Shown piece after piece: positions 34,488 to 45,863 of a DNA stretch of 64,000 nt. Made by a program: the position numbers and the translations under genes. The notes beneath the pieces are model-generated. The model was not told where the DNA came from. It was given only the letters and a program-made list of their open reading frames with translations, and searched no databases. Origin of the DNA: Crotalaria pallida (taxonomy: Eukaryota; Streptophyta; Magnoliopsida; Fabales; Fabaceae); the NCBI GenBank assembly GCA_037953625.1, contig CM075651.1:64962501-65026500 (forward strand). Reading direction: 5' to 3'. Numbering within the stretch: the stretch's first letter is position 1; every line of letters begins with the position of its first letter.

Positions 34488-35345
34488 TCTGCTTTTCAGG
34501 AGCTCAAGCATTACCTCTCAAATCCTCCCATCCTCAGCAAGCCTGAACCAGGTGAAGCATTATATTTATATTTATCTGTTAATGACGAGGCTGTGAGTGC
34601 TGCTTTGGTCAAGGAAGTTGAAGAAGGAAAAAAGCCTGTGTATTTTGTCAGAAAGGTATTACATGATACAGAGAAAAGATACCAGAAAGTTGAGAAGATG
34701 GCGTTTGCACTGGTGATCACCGCTAGACGCCTGAGACAATACTTCCAGTGTCATCCAGTGGTGGTTCGAACTGATCAGCCCATTCGACAAATACTACAGA
34801 AACCTGACTTAGCGGGTCCCATGATTGCATGCTCAGTGGAGCTTTCAGAGTATGGGATTAGTTATGAAGCCAGGCCAACCATCAAATCACAGGTTCTAGC
34901 AGATTTTGTGGCGGAATTAACACCGAAATCAGATCCCAAAAGCTGGACTCTTTTTGTAGATGGATCCTCTAACCTTACAGGAGGAGGAACAAGGATCATA
35001 TTAGAGAATTCCTAGGGTGTCTCCATTGAATATTCACTCGGGTTTGACTTTCAGACTTCTAACAATCAGGTGGAATATGAAGCTTGCTTGGCTGGAATGA
35101 CTATGGCTAAGGATCTTGGAGCTCGGTCTATCCTCTTATACAGCGACTCGCAACTTGTCATTTCCCAAATCAGAGGAGATTTTCAAGCTAAAGAGCCCCT
35201 GCTCCAGAAATACCTCATTAAGTGCAAACAGTTGGCAGAAGCGTTTGAAGAAGCAGATTTCTAGCATATTACCAGAGAGCAAAATTATCGTGCCGATATT
35301 TTGTCAAAACTTGCCAGTACCAAGAAACCCGGGAACTACAGGTAA
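34488..35345 (+). pseudogene. pol: RNase H region of element G pol
   Basis: The frame is the same as the polymerase. A Ty3 RNase H lies at 34488-34800 (YFVRKVL, EKRYQKVEKMA). A second RNase H-like fold follows at about 34945-35340 with FVDGSS, YEACLAG and YSDSQLV, holding D, E and D of the active site. The extra RNase H after the first is a known feature of the Tat lineage. TAG at 35013-35015, TAG at 35262-35264 and TAA at 35343-35345 interrupt it. RNase H removes the RNA strand during reverse transcription. Confidence 0.88.
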
Positions 35346-36635
35346 GTGGTACAACAAACCATATCCCACCCTAGTGCAACTCTAGCAGTGGAAGATGAAG
35401 ATTCATGGGCTTCTCCTATCTTGGCATACCTCCACCATAGTGTGCTTCCAGCAGATGGGAGTGCAGCTAAAAAGGTAAAGAAGATGGCCCCTCATTTCGT
35501 CATTCAAGATGGTTTACTGTATAGAAGAGGATTTTCTTCACCTTTACTCCGATGCTTATCCAACCGGGAGGCTGAGAACGCCATGAAGGAGATACTTGAG
35601 GGGAGATGTAGCCATCATCTTGAAGGGAGAAATCTGGCAAGAAAAATATTAAGGTCTAGGTTTTATTGGCCTACAATCCAGTTAGACTCCATGAACCATG
35701 TCAAACGATGTGATAAATGTCAAAAGCATGCTGATGTTGACCTTGCTCCACCTGAAGAGTTACAGTCTATCTCTGATCCATGGCCCTTTCGTCAATGGGG
35801 AATGGATCTATTGGGCCCTTTTCCACAAGCTTCTGGACAGGTAACGCATTTGGTTGTAGCAGTAGATTACTTTACTAAGTGGATTGAAGCCAAAGCGATG
35901 GCCACCACCACCTCAGCTCAAATCCAGAAATTCCTCAGTAATCAGGTAATCCCACGTTTTGGTATTCTCACTGTACTTGTTACTGATAATGGTCGTCAGT
36001 TTGTCAGTGATGATTTCAAGAATTTCCTCCGAGAGTTGGGAATAAAACATCGTTTATCTTCTGTGGAGCATCCGCAAACCAATGGACAGGCAGAAGCTGC
36101 AAACAGGTGCATTCTCAGAGGTATAAAAAGGAAGTTAGAAGACAGCAAAGGAAAATGGGTGAAGGTTATAGACTCCATACTCTGCTCATACAGAACTACA
36201 CCACATTCAGCTACTGGAGAAACCCCTTTCAAGTTAACTTATGGAAATGAGGCCATGATCCCCTTGGAGATAGGATCAACCAATCTGAGAACAAGGTACT
36301 TTGACCCAGATATAAACATAAAACTTATAAGGTAAAATCTTGATCTACTGTAGGAATCAAAGGAAATGGCCACAATTCGTATTGCTACGATTCAGCAACA
36401 ATCTACCCGACAATACAATCTGAAGGTTGTTCCTCGTACCTTTAATGAGGGGGATTTGGTTCTAAGGAGGGATGATGTTCATGGAAAAGAACCAGCACAT
36501 GGGAAGTTGGCTGCTAATTGGGAAGGTCCATATCGGATCCGAGCAAAAACAGGTAATGGAGCTTATTTTCTGGAAACAATGACAGGGAATAAAATCAAAA
36601 ACCCTTGGAATGAAGCAAAGCTTCGAATCTATTAA
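35346..36635 (+). pseudogene. pol: Integrase region of element G pol
   Basis: The zinc-binding HHCC region (YWPTIQLD, CDKCQKH) lies at about 35610-35730. The core carries the three acidic residues in GMDLLGPFP (about 35803), VTDNGRQF (about 35979) and NGQAEAANR (about 36084). TAA at 36333-36335 and TAG at about 36351-36353 break the frame. The C-terminal part from 36366 has FNEGDLVLRRDD and LAANWEGPYRI, ends at 36635, and has no chromodomain. Integrase joins the copied DNA to the host chromosome. Confidence 0.9.
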
Positions 36636-37394
36636 AGTTGAAAAATCCCCCTTTGGAGTGGAATGATATGAGAAAGCAATGTTTAGGATATTTCAATTTT
36701 AATAAGTCTTTTAAGCCATTGTCTTTTCCTTTTCAATAACGCTCCTTTTGAGCCATTGTTATTATTAGTTGATATGAAAGTTTTCTCAAGAAGTATGATG
36801 AATAAGAAGTTCAGTTTACATTTGTTTTATTCTTTTATCGCCATTAAACCGGATTAACGGTTTAAGAGTGCAAAATCCAAATAAATCGGTTTAACGGTGT
36901 TACTAAACTTCACCAAACCGGTAAACTTGTTTAACGGTTTCACTGTATCGGTGTTCACTAAACACGTCTAACGATTACATGATCAAGTACGCCACTAGAC
37001 CGGTTTAACGATCTAGAGGTGTGATTAAACAAAATTCTCTCGGTTATGCCTTAGTTTGAATTTATTTAAAATCCAACTTAATGTACACCACCTGTTTGGC
37101 TAGCCACCTTATAGGGAGTGAAATGAGTAAGGGGATGTCCTAAGATCGATAAAAGACACCACTCATGTATTGATGGTAAGACTACTGTTAGATTAAAATC
37201 TAATAAGGTTAAAAGGAATTTCCTTTGCTAGCTAGAAGAGAAGTTACCAAATGTCTACATAGTATGGGCGCAATTCGGTTGTAAAACTTAACTGAAAACA
37301 AGGTTTTTCATTCATCAAAAGAGAGTACAAATGCTGATAAACTAAACGACAGGAAGGTTAAAAAGCGATTAAGATAAGCTAATAAATGGCCTCC
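36636..37394. other. Spacer between pol and the antisense gene of element G
   Basis: No open frame is present. Many AACCGG, CGGTTTAACGG and related half-palindromes occur at 36845-37020, like the LTR and the 3' spacer. The end of this spacer is the 3' untranslated side of both convergent genes. Confidence 0.6.
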
Positions 37395-39559
37395 TCACTG
37401 AGTGGCCTCATCATCATCATCACCATTATCATCATTATCTGTCTCTTCTTCTCCAGCAGCCAAAAGGTCAGGACAAAATTCATCCGCCAAATTTACTGGT
37501 ACTTTGCTGCCATCAGGAAGATAGTTGTACAACACTCCATCCTTAACTCTGTGAAGGAAGTGCATCCCTTTTGCTGAGAAGTTGGTGTTCAAGAAGTTGG
37601 CTTGTTCGACAGCATTCATGAAAGAAGATTGAACAGAATCGATCCACTTTCCCTTGTACATGTCCCTTTCTGACTCCATGTCTCTCAAAGCATTCCTCAA
37701 AGTAGTGAGGGCTGCATCATGAGCCTCATTCATCTCAGTGATCCTGGAGTTCAATTTTCTGGTATATTCCTCCACAGCCTGTGACAATTCTTGCTTAGCC
37801 TTGTTCAGCTTGGCAGTTTCTGAAGCCAATTGCTGAAAAATTTCAGCCTCCCTTTTCACATGATCAGCAAGGTTGACAGCATCTTGTCCAACAAAAAGGA
37901 CTTTTTCAGCATTCTCTTCCAGATATTGGATTGTGGAAGCAGCTTTCAGTTGTTCTTTTTTGAGGGATTTCAATAAGCCAACGAATTCTCTACGACTCAT
38001 GTTTCCTAAGCGTTGAGAAGTAGTGTCAGTGAGGAGCATTCAGCTGAAACCTTCACTCGGGTCATCAGGCCAAATGGAAGGGCTGGCACCTTGAGGATTG
38101 GCCGAACTTCCGACTTCTAAGTGAGGAGGTCCATCAGTATGGTCACTTCTCCTTCGCTTGGGAGTTCCTGCAGGAGCAGCATTAGTGTAACATCCTCAAT
38201 TAAATTCTAAATGTAATTAGTGTAGTAATTGAATTTAGTATGAAAAGAATGTGAATATTAAGCTAATAATTAGATTGGTGGAAGTGAGATTAGGCTTAAT
38301 AACACACTTAATTGGGAAAATTGGAATAAAATGATCACAACTCTAAATGCAAATTCCACCGTTGGATGGGAAGATAAGGATTAAGAAGCTTGTCTCAAAA
38401 TTTGAGCCCAATCCGATGGTTAACGAAGAAGATATAGTAAGCTGAAGTGTAAGATCACCAGTACACGCCCAGGCGCACCATAATTGCGCCCAGGCGCGCC
38501 AGTGTAATTTTAAGTGATGCTCCACGCACCAGCCTGAAAAATGGCGCGCCAGTTCCCTTAGAGCCATGCACCAGATTCCACGCCATGCACCATAAATGGA
38601 GCTGGTGCTGATCTTGCGCTCAGGCACGCGCGAGCTGCTGAAGCAATCTCAGCCATTGGATTTGGACCTGGTGACCAAGTCAAGCAATTCCAACCACACG
38701 ATGGCTCCCTCTTGGAAAGAAACAAAATAAAGCAAAAACATAACATACCACCAACACCATTATTCATCATCTCTTTCACTTTCCTCTCAAAACCCCAAGA
38801 GCAACCAACCATCATCCATCACATAATACCCAAAATCAACTTACATAACCTTCATAATCATCAATCCCATCAAGAATCAAACCAAGAAAGAGAGCTACAA
38901 GCTCTTCTCTCCTTCTCCCTAAAATTCGTGTTTCTCCCTCTCCCTTCTTCCATTGATTTTCAAGCTTCAAGAACCATGGAGAATATCACATGAGTACTCC
39001 CCCACATCAAAGGCAAGAAGGAGAAAGCTCAACACCATCCTACAACAATCACTCAATAATCATTTACAACCATTGGATCATTTCTATCTTGAGGAGGCAA
39101 GCAAGACTTAGGAGATTCAAGCCCTAAACTCAAAAAGCTAAGGTTTTCCTTATCTCACATCAAATTGAGGTAAGGGGGTGGGTATTGGCTTGTCATAGGA
39201 ATGGGTATCCAACTAGTTATAATGATTTGCTAGGATTTATTTGATTATGAGAGTAACTAGAAAACCCTAGGGTAGTGACAAATAACATTAGGGTGCTTAG
39301 AAAATAAATAATTAAAATGAGATACTAGGTAAATTGTGGAGAATGCATAATTGATTTAAATGCTAAATATGGATGATTGTGCTTACTTGTGCTATAAATG
39401 CTTATTTATGAGATTATATTGTTATTGGAAATAAGTAGTATATGTTTGATGCTGGATATTGGTTGTGAAAATGGTTATATAAATTGTCAAGGAAAGAATT
39501 GGAAATGTAATTTATGATTTGAAGTGGGAACTGATCATTTGGGGCATCAGAACACTAGG

Positions 39560-41214
39560 TGTTGGAACCTACAATCGGTGGGTGAAATAACTAGGAAACA
39601 CTAGAAGAACACCTAGAAGGGGGGGTTGAATAGGTGTTAGATAAACCTTCAAATATTTTCGAAAGAAACAAATCGAAAAGATTAAAACAAATGATTTTTG
39701 CAAATTTTCCAAATGTAAATCGATTAAAAGACTAACTAAACGATTAATGCCGAAAGCTTGTTTTGAATTAATGGATTAATGACTCTTGTTAATCGATTAA
39801 TCACTGTTAAAAGTGAAAAATCACTTTTCAATCAAATAGGAAAATCAATCAATTAACACATATGATCAGAGATAAAGCGGAATTGATTAACACCAATATT
39901 CTTATTGATTACCTAGGTTATGAAAATGATTTTCCCAAAATCAATTTGCGCAATTAAGATTCAATTCAATCAATTATGAAAATCAATCTTTTCTAGGTTT
40001 TCAACCAAGAACACAATGAATGACTTGAATGTAAGGAGTTAAGGGAATAGAGATACTACACAGAGATTTATCCTGGTTCACTTTCATCCACTTGAAAGCT
40101 ACATCCAGTCCCCTCTTCAACCAAGAGAGATTCTTCACTATGAGGCATTAGAGTTCTCAAATTACAAGTAAATGCCTCAAAAGACTCCCTTCTTGCTAGC
40201 CTACAAGAGATACCACACCCTTGCCTTGTAACCCTATTGAATCTAATCTAACCTCTTCTCTTGCTTGTCAATTCCCCTCAACAAGACTTCCAATTGCTTT
40301 GAGATTCTTCAAAGGCTTCCACTTGCTTGATGATGCCTCACGCCAAGACTTCCAATTTGCTTGTTTCACAACCAAGACTTCCAAATGCTTGTTTGCTTGA
40401 TGAACAACCAAGACTTCCTTTGTTGTAGATAGCTTGCCTTCTTTGCAATGATTACAACTCAAATGAAAACAAATTAACAATCCTATGAATCTCTTTCAAA
40501 AGCTATGAAAATATCAACATGAGAGATTCAAAGATTCTTGATCAAAGAATGTAAAAGTTAAAGCTTTGATCTATGGAAGTGAGAGAGAATAGAGTGGCTT
40601 GATTCTTTGTAAAATGAATATCAAAATGATTCTAGATAGTAATAATTATTCACAATAATAGGGAAAAGGTTTATATAGAATACCCAAAAGTTAGGAACAC
40701 TTCAAAATGCTTTTGAGAAGTGAAAAACGTATTTAAAAAACCAGATCTGCACGTGTTAATCGATTAACAAAGGTCTTAATCGATTAATACATGAGTTAAT
40801 CGATTAAGTGCGCAAGGCATGAAAATTCTAATCGATTAGTCAAAGTGATTAATCGATTAGTCAGATGAAAACCACTTAAAAACTTGTTTTCTCAAAAACT
40901 AAACCTTTTCTTTCAAACCTTTAAGCCACCTATTGATTTTAGGTAAAGTGAAAACTCAAATTATGATATAATCATGACCTTGATAGAGATTCACTACCCT
41001 CTATAGGACTCTACCCAAACTCATAAACTAAAAGACTTGAGAGGCGAAAGATATTACAATAAAACATAAACTACCAAACTAAGTCTTCATGAGCTTGCTC
41101 TCTTTTCATCACTTGATGTTTGTTGTTGCTTGATGAGCTTGAACTTGATCAACACATTTGTAGCTTATTCAAAACCTTTTGTCATTTATCAAAACATTCT
41201 CAATGGATCTTACA
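39560..41214 (-). repeat. 3' LTR of element J, 1.65 kb
   Basis: On the minus strand it runs from TGTAAGATCC to GGTTCCAACA. TTAATCGATTAA-type palindromes lie at 40757-40862 and 39710-39805. Confidence 0.9.
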
Positions 41215-41228
41215 ATCTCCCCCTTTTT
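41215..41228 (-). other. Polypurine tract of element J
   Basis: On the minus strand this reads AAAAAGGGGGAGAT immediately before the LTR start. Confidence 0.8.
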
Positions 41229-41439
41229 GAAAATGACAAAAATGTTTTGAAGTTATTTGAAGTTGTTGATGCTTGAACTATTTGATCACTTGGTGAGACT
41301 CTTGCTCCCCCTCAATTAATGCTTTGACATTTGAATTCCAATTGATAGAAGCTTGATTCTCCCCCTTTCTTCAACAACTTTGCTCAACCTATATAAAAAC
41401 AACAAAACAACCTCTTCTCCCCCTTTTGGCATTATCAAA

Positions 41440-41930
41440 AAGTAATATATACCAATTGAAATATAAAATGCTAAGCCAAAGTAGAGAAATCATATTCATT
41501 TATTTCTTCACAACATTGATACCAAATGTACAATCACAAGAGCTATACCAATTGTATAAACAAATGTAAGAACTATACTTTGAAATGTGATACCAATTGG
41601 TAAGAAAATATGACAACGAAATATAATACCAATTGTAACAAACTAATTGAAAATAGAAAGTCATCACATCACTTAACAAAGTAAGATATCAATGGTAAAG
41701 AAATATCATAAAAGCAACAATAGCATGATAATCAAATAATGATCAAAATGATACCAATTGAAATTATAAAGAAGTAATACCAATTGTAAAAACAATATCA
41801 CATTATCAATTGAAACCAATTGTAACTTATTAAAGAAATAATATCAATTGAGAGAACTATGATCAATATCTAACAATATCAAATGTTACCAATTTGTAGG
41901 ATTTTCTCTTGATACCAATTGAAGATGCAA
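41440..41930 (-). repeat. Dispersed TACCAATTG array in element J
   Basis: About ten copies of ACCAATTG or close variants stand 20-60 bases apart in otherwise AT-rich DNA between gag and the 3' LTR. CAATTG is itself a palindrome, and one copy is the full ACCAATTGGT. No coding sequence is present. Confidence 0.65.
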
Positions 41931-42073
41931 ATGAATGAATAACACATGAAAGTCCTTTTGCTCTTCAATCATACCTACAAAAACAATCATGCTTTGCTTT
42001 TTGGTATCCAAATGGTTTTGGATCCATTTTTGTTAGTGTAGGGACTCTCACCCTTTTTCACCCAAACAAACTT

Positions 42074-43782
42074 TCATTTAGGTATACCATGCACTTTAAT
42101 ATAACATACATTTGAAGTATGTCCATGAGTACCACAATAGAAACATGTTGGTGCATTTGAAAAATCAACTTTAGAAAAATCAACAACATTTCTATGAGAC
42201 TTACTCTTAGCATTAGTATAACCCAAACCAAACTTGTTTGAATTTTCTCTTTGAAAATTTAACAATGTGCGCAATCTAATATCACCATTTGTGAAACTTG
42301 CAAGCTTAGCTTATTTTTAAAAATAGCATTTTCATCCTTAAGCAACTTGCAATCCTCACACTCAACCACATTATTCAATCTACTAGCCCAATCACAAGAA
42401 GAACTAGCATATATAAGATCAAGAGTTTCATTTTGAAGATTAAGCTCATCAACTTGTTTTTGAAGTTCTAAAATCTCTTGTTGATGTTTCAAAATGAGCT
42501 TCTTCCTTTCAATATTTTTCGAAGCTAGTTTCTTGAGATGTTCATGCATTTCTTCATAAGCATTATATAAGATTTCATATTTAGAAGAAATTTCGGATTT
42601 AGTTTCACTTACATCGCTTTCGTAGCTTTGCTCACTTGATTCATCATTTGAACTTTCCTCTTCTTCTACTAGAGCTATCAAGTTGAGACAAGCGGCATCT
42701 TCATCATCCGAAGAACTATTCGATGTGCTTTTCTTGTCATCTTCATCATCACTATTCCAAACTATGTATGCTCTTTTAGATTTTGAATTTTTCTTTTATT
42801 TCTCCTTCTTCTTGAGATACTTAGAGCATGAGTACTTGAGATGACCGGGCTTTCCACATTCATGGCAAACTATACCTTCTTTTGATGTCTTGGTCTTGTA
42901 GTGTGGGGGATCCTTCTCTTTACTTTTGTTCTTGTTCAACCTTCCTTTTCTCCTTAGAATCTTATTGAACTTTCTTATTAGAAGCTTCATCTCCTCTTCA
43001 TCAATGTCCGAATCGGAATCTTCATTTTCATCATTATCGGAACTCTCTTCCTTTTGATATGATCTTTGAGCTTTAAGAGCGATTCCTTTTCTTTCTTTGT
43101 TCTTGTCCGATTATTCATGCATATGTAAGTGTCCAAGCTCCATTTCATGTTCTTGAAGCTTTCCGAAAAGTGTTTCTAAGTCCATGTTGTCCAAGTCCTT
43201 TGATTCAACAATTGCGGTAACCTTAGGTTGCCATTCCCTACTTTGACATCTTAAAACTTTGTTAACAAGTTCACAATTCAAGAAAGTTTTACCAAGAGAA
43301 ATGAGATGATTAACAATATGAGTAAAACGCTTTTGCATAAAACATATAGATTCATTAGGCAACATACGAAACAATTCATATTCATGCATCAAAGAATTTA
43401 ATCTAGCACGCCTAACTTCACTAGCGCCTTCATGTGTGACTTGCAAGGTGTCCCACATTTCTTTGGCATTACGACATTGGGAGACTCTAAAGAACTCATC
43501 ATAAGATAGAGCGGAGGTGATGATATTCTTAGCTTTTAAATCATATTGAATTTTCCTTTTATCATCATCGGTCCACTTATCTTTGGGAGTTAGTGTAAGT
43601 ACACTTTCTACTTCTTTTGAGGGAATATGAGGACCATTTTCAATGGCTTCCCAAATGTTCACATCTATGGCTTCTATAAAGATTCTCATCCTAATTTTCC
43701 AATAAGCATAACCCTCTCCACCAAACATAGGAGGGCGGCTAATTGAAGCACCTTCACCACCAAAGGGATTCGTAGAACCCAT
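42074..43782 (-). pseudogene. gag: Copia gag of element J (SIRE/Maximus-like), two stops and a frameshift
   Basis: ATG 43782 opens the same type of gag as in I and K (MGSTNPFGGEG, GEGYAYWKIRM). Stops are TAA at 43113-43111 and TAA at 42798-42796 in the same frame. A one-base shift near 42300 moves the last part to another frame. Knuckle CHECGKPGHLKYSC lies at about 42865. An acidic, Ser-rich segment and a coiled coil (NLQNETLDLIY) follow. A second knuckle, CFYCGTHGHTSNVC, lies near 42130. The gene ends shortly after it, as in element I. Gag would assemble particles and bind RNA. Confidence 0.87.
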
Positions 43783-43834
43783 TGTAGTTTCCTCAAGGAT
43801 CTTAACGAAAAAGCTCTATGCTCGTATCTTTCGA

Positions 43835-43850
43835 CCGAGCTCTGATACCA
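43835..43850 (-). other. Primer binding site of element J
   Basis: On the minus strand this reads TGGTATCAGAGCTCGG, complementary to initiator tRNA-Met, 2 bases after the 5' LTR. Confidence 0.85.
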
Positions 43851-43852
43851 AT

Positions 43853-45287
43853 TGTTGGAACCTACAATCGGTGGGTGAAATAACTAGGAAACACTAGAAG
43901 AACACCTAGAAGGGGGGGTTGAATAGGTGTTAGATAAACCTTGAAAGATTTTCGAAAGAAACAAATCGAAAAGATTAAAACAAATGATTTTTGCAAACTT
44001 TCCAAATGTTAATCGATTAAAAGACTAACTAATCGATTAATGCCGAAATCTTGTTTTGAATTAATCGATTAATGACTCATGTTAATCGATTAATCACTGT
44101 TAAAACTGAAAAATCACTTTTCAATCAAATACGAAAATCAATCAATTAACACATATGATCAGAGATAAAGCGGAATTGATTAACACCAATATTATTATTG
44201 ATTACCTAGGTTATGAAAATGATTTTCCCAAAATCAATTTGCACAATTAAGATTCAATTCAATCAATTATGAAAATCAATCTTTTCTAGGTTTTCAACCA
44301 AGAACACAATGAATGACTTGAATGTAAGGAGTTAAGGGAATAGAGATACAACACAGAGATTCATCCTGGTTCACTTTCATCCACTTGAAAGCTACATCCA
44401 GTCCCCTCTTCAACCAAGAGAGATTCTTCACTATGAGGAATTAGAGTTCTCAAATTACAAGTAAATGCCTCACAAGACTCCCTTCTTGCTAGCCTACAAG
44501 AGATACCACACTCTTGCCTTGTAACCCTATTGAATCTAATCTAACCTCTTCTCTTGCTTGCCAATTCCCCTCAACAAGACTTCTAATTGCTTTGAGATTC
44601 TTCAAAGGCTTCCACTTGCTTGATGATGTCTCACACCAAGACTTCCAATTTGCTTGATTCACAACCAAGACTTCCAAATGCTTGTTTGCTTGATGAACAA
44701 CCAAGACTTCCTTTGTTGTAGATAGCTTGCCTTCTTTGCAATGATTACAACTCAAATGAAAACAAAATAACAATCCTATGAATCTCTTTCAAAAGCTATG
44801 AAAATATCAACATGAGAGATTCAAAGATTCTTGATCAAAGAATGTAAAAGTTAAAGCTTTGATCTATGAAAGTGAGAGAGAATAGAGTGGCTTGATTCTT
44901 TGTAAAATGAATATCAAAATGATTCTAGATAGTAATAATTATTCACAATAATTGGGAAAAGGTTTATATAGAATACCCAAAAGTTAGGAACACTTCAAAA
45001 TGCTTTTGAGAAGTGAAAAACGTATTTAAAAAACCAGATCTGCACGTGTTAATCGATTAACAAAGGTCTTAATCGATTAATACATGAGTTAATCGATTAA
45101 GTGCGCAAGGCATGAAAATTCTAATCGATTAGTCAAAGTGCTTAATCGATTAGTCAGATGAAAACCACTTAAAAACTTGTTTTCTCAAAAACTAAACCTT
45201 TTCTTTCAAACCTTTCACCCACCGATTGTAGGTTCCAACAATTAAAACCTTTTGTCATTTATCAAAACATTCTCAATGGATCTTACA
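43853..45287 (-). repeat. 5' LTR of element J, rearranged near its start
   Basis: It matches 39560-41214 up to about 45222. It then holds at 45224-45251 an exact reverse complement of 43850-43877 (the LTR end plus AATT of the primer side), and rejoins the shared sequence at AAAACCTTTTGTC. TTAATCGATTAA palindromes lie at 44013-44096 and 45048-45155. Confidence 0.88.
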
Positions 45288-45842
45288 CTAGGTACCCGGC
45301 TAGGTGTTCCAATTACATGTTAAGGCCAATTACCTGCCAGACCAATTACCCATCAGGCCAAACCGCCCTATTAGGTGCCGGTGTGACCCATGGATCAGTT
45401 CCATGCAAAATAAATGGAATAATTAATGGAATGGTATAATGTGCATAGTCCTAACAGGTTATGGTCTGGATGGGTGCAAAGTCCTGGGCAGGTGCCAAAA
45501 GTCCCTAGACAGGTGTTCCAATTACCTAGCGGGTGCTCAAAATCCTAGTGGTGTACATAAAAATGGGAATGAGAAAAGGATAATGAGAAAGGGTTAACGA
45601 GAGCAGGAAAATGGAAATGTTATGTAACTGGAAATTGATAATGGAAATAAGAAATGATATTGATGTGTAAAATTGGAAATGATTGAAAATATGTACTATG
45701 TGAACTATTTGGTAATTGTGCTTGGCTAGTGGGTTATTATGTCTAATTGGAAACTGCCTTTCTATTTCATGTGCAATGCTCACTTCCTTAACATTTTTCA
45801 GGTACTGAGATCGAGCTAGCACAGCCCCCGGCGAGCAGGTGC

Positions 45843-45863
45843 ACTCTCCCTTACAGGGAGAGT
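45843..45863 (+). other. Post-acceptor hairpin, LTR D
   Basis: A perfect 9 bp stem (ACTCTCCCT with AGGGAGAGT) and loop TAC follow the acceptor-like site at 45801 and GGCGAGCAGG. Confidence 0.7.

Larger units (their letters stand above)
39560..45287 (-). mobile_element. Gag-only SIRE-like copia element J
   Basis: CTAGG flanks it at 39555-39559 and 45288-45292. On the minus strand it has a 5' LTR (45287-43853), a primer site, gag (43782-42074), 0.85 kb of AT-rich non-coding DNA and the 3' LTR (41214-39560). As in element I, pol is absent. The two LTRs are alike except that the 5' LTR lacks about 250 bases near its start. In their place is a short inverted copy of the LTR end. Confidence 0.9.

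Noticed and set aside
40268..44773. Minus-strand frames at 40268-40480 and 44489-44773 that resemble each other
   Set aside because: They are the same LTR segment of element J in both copies, and the frames differ in length because of scattered changes.
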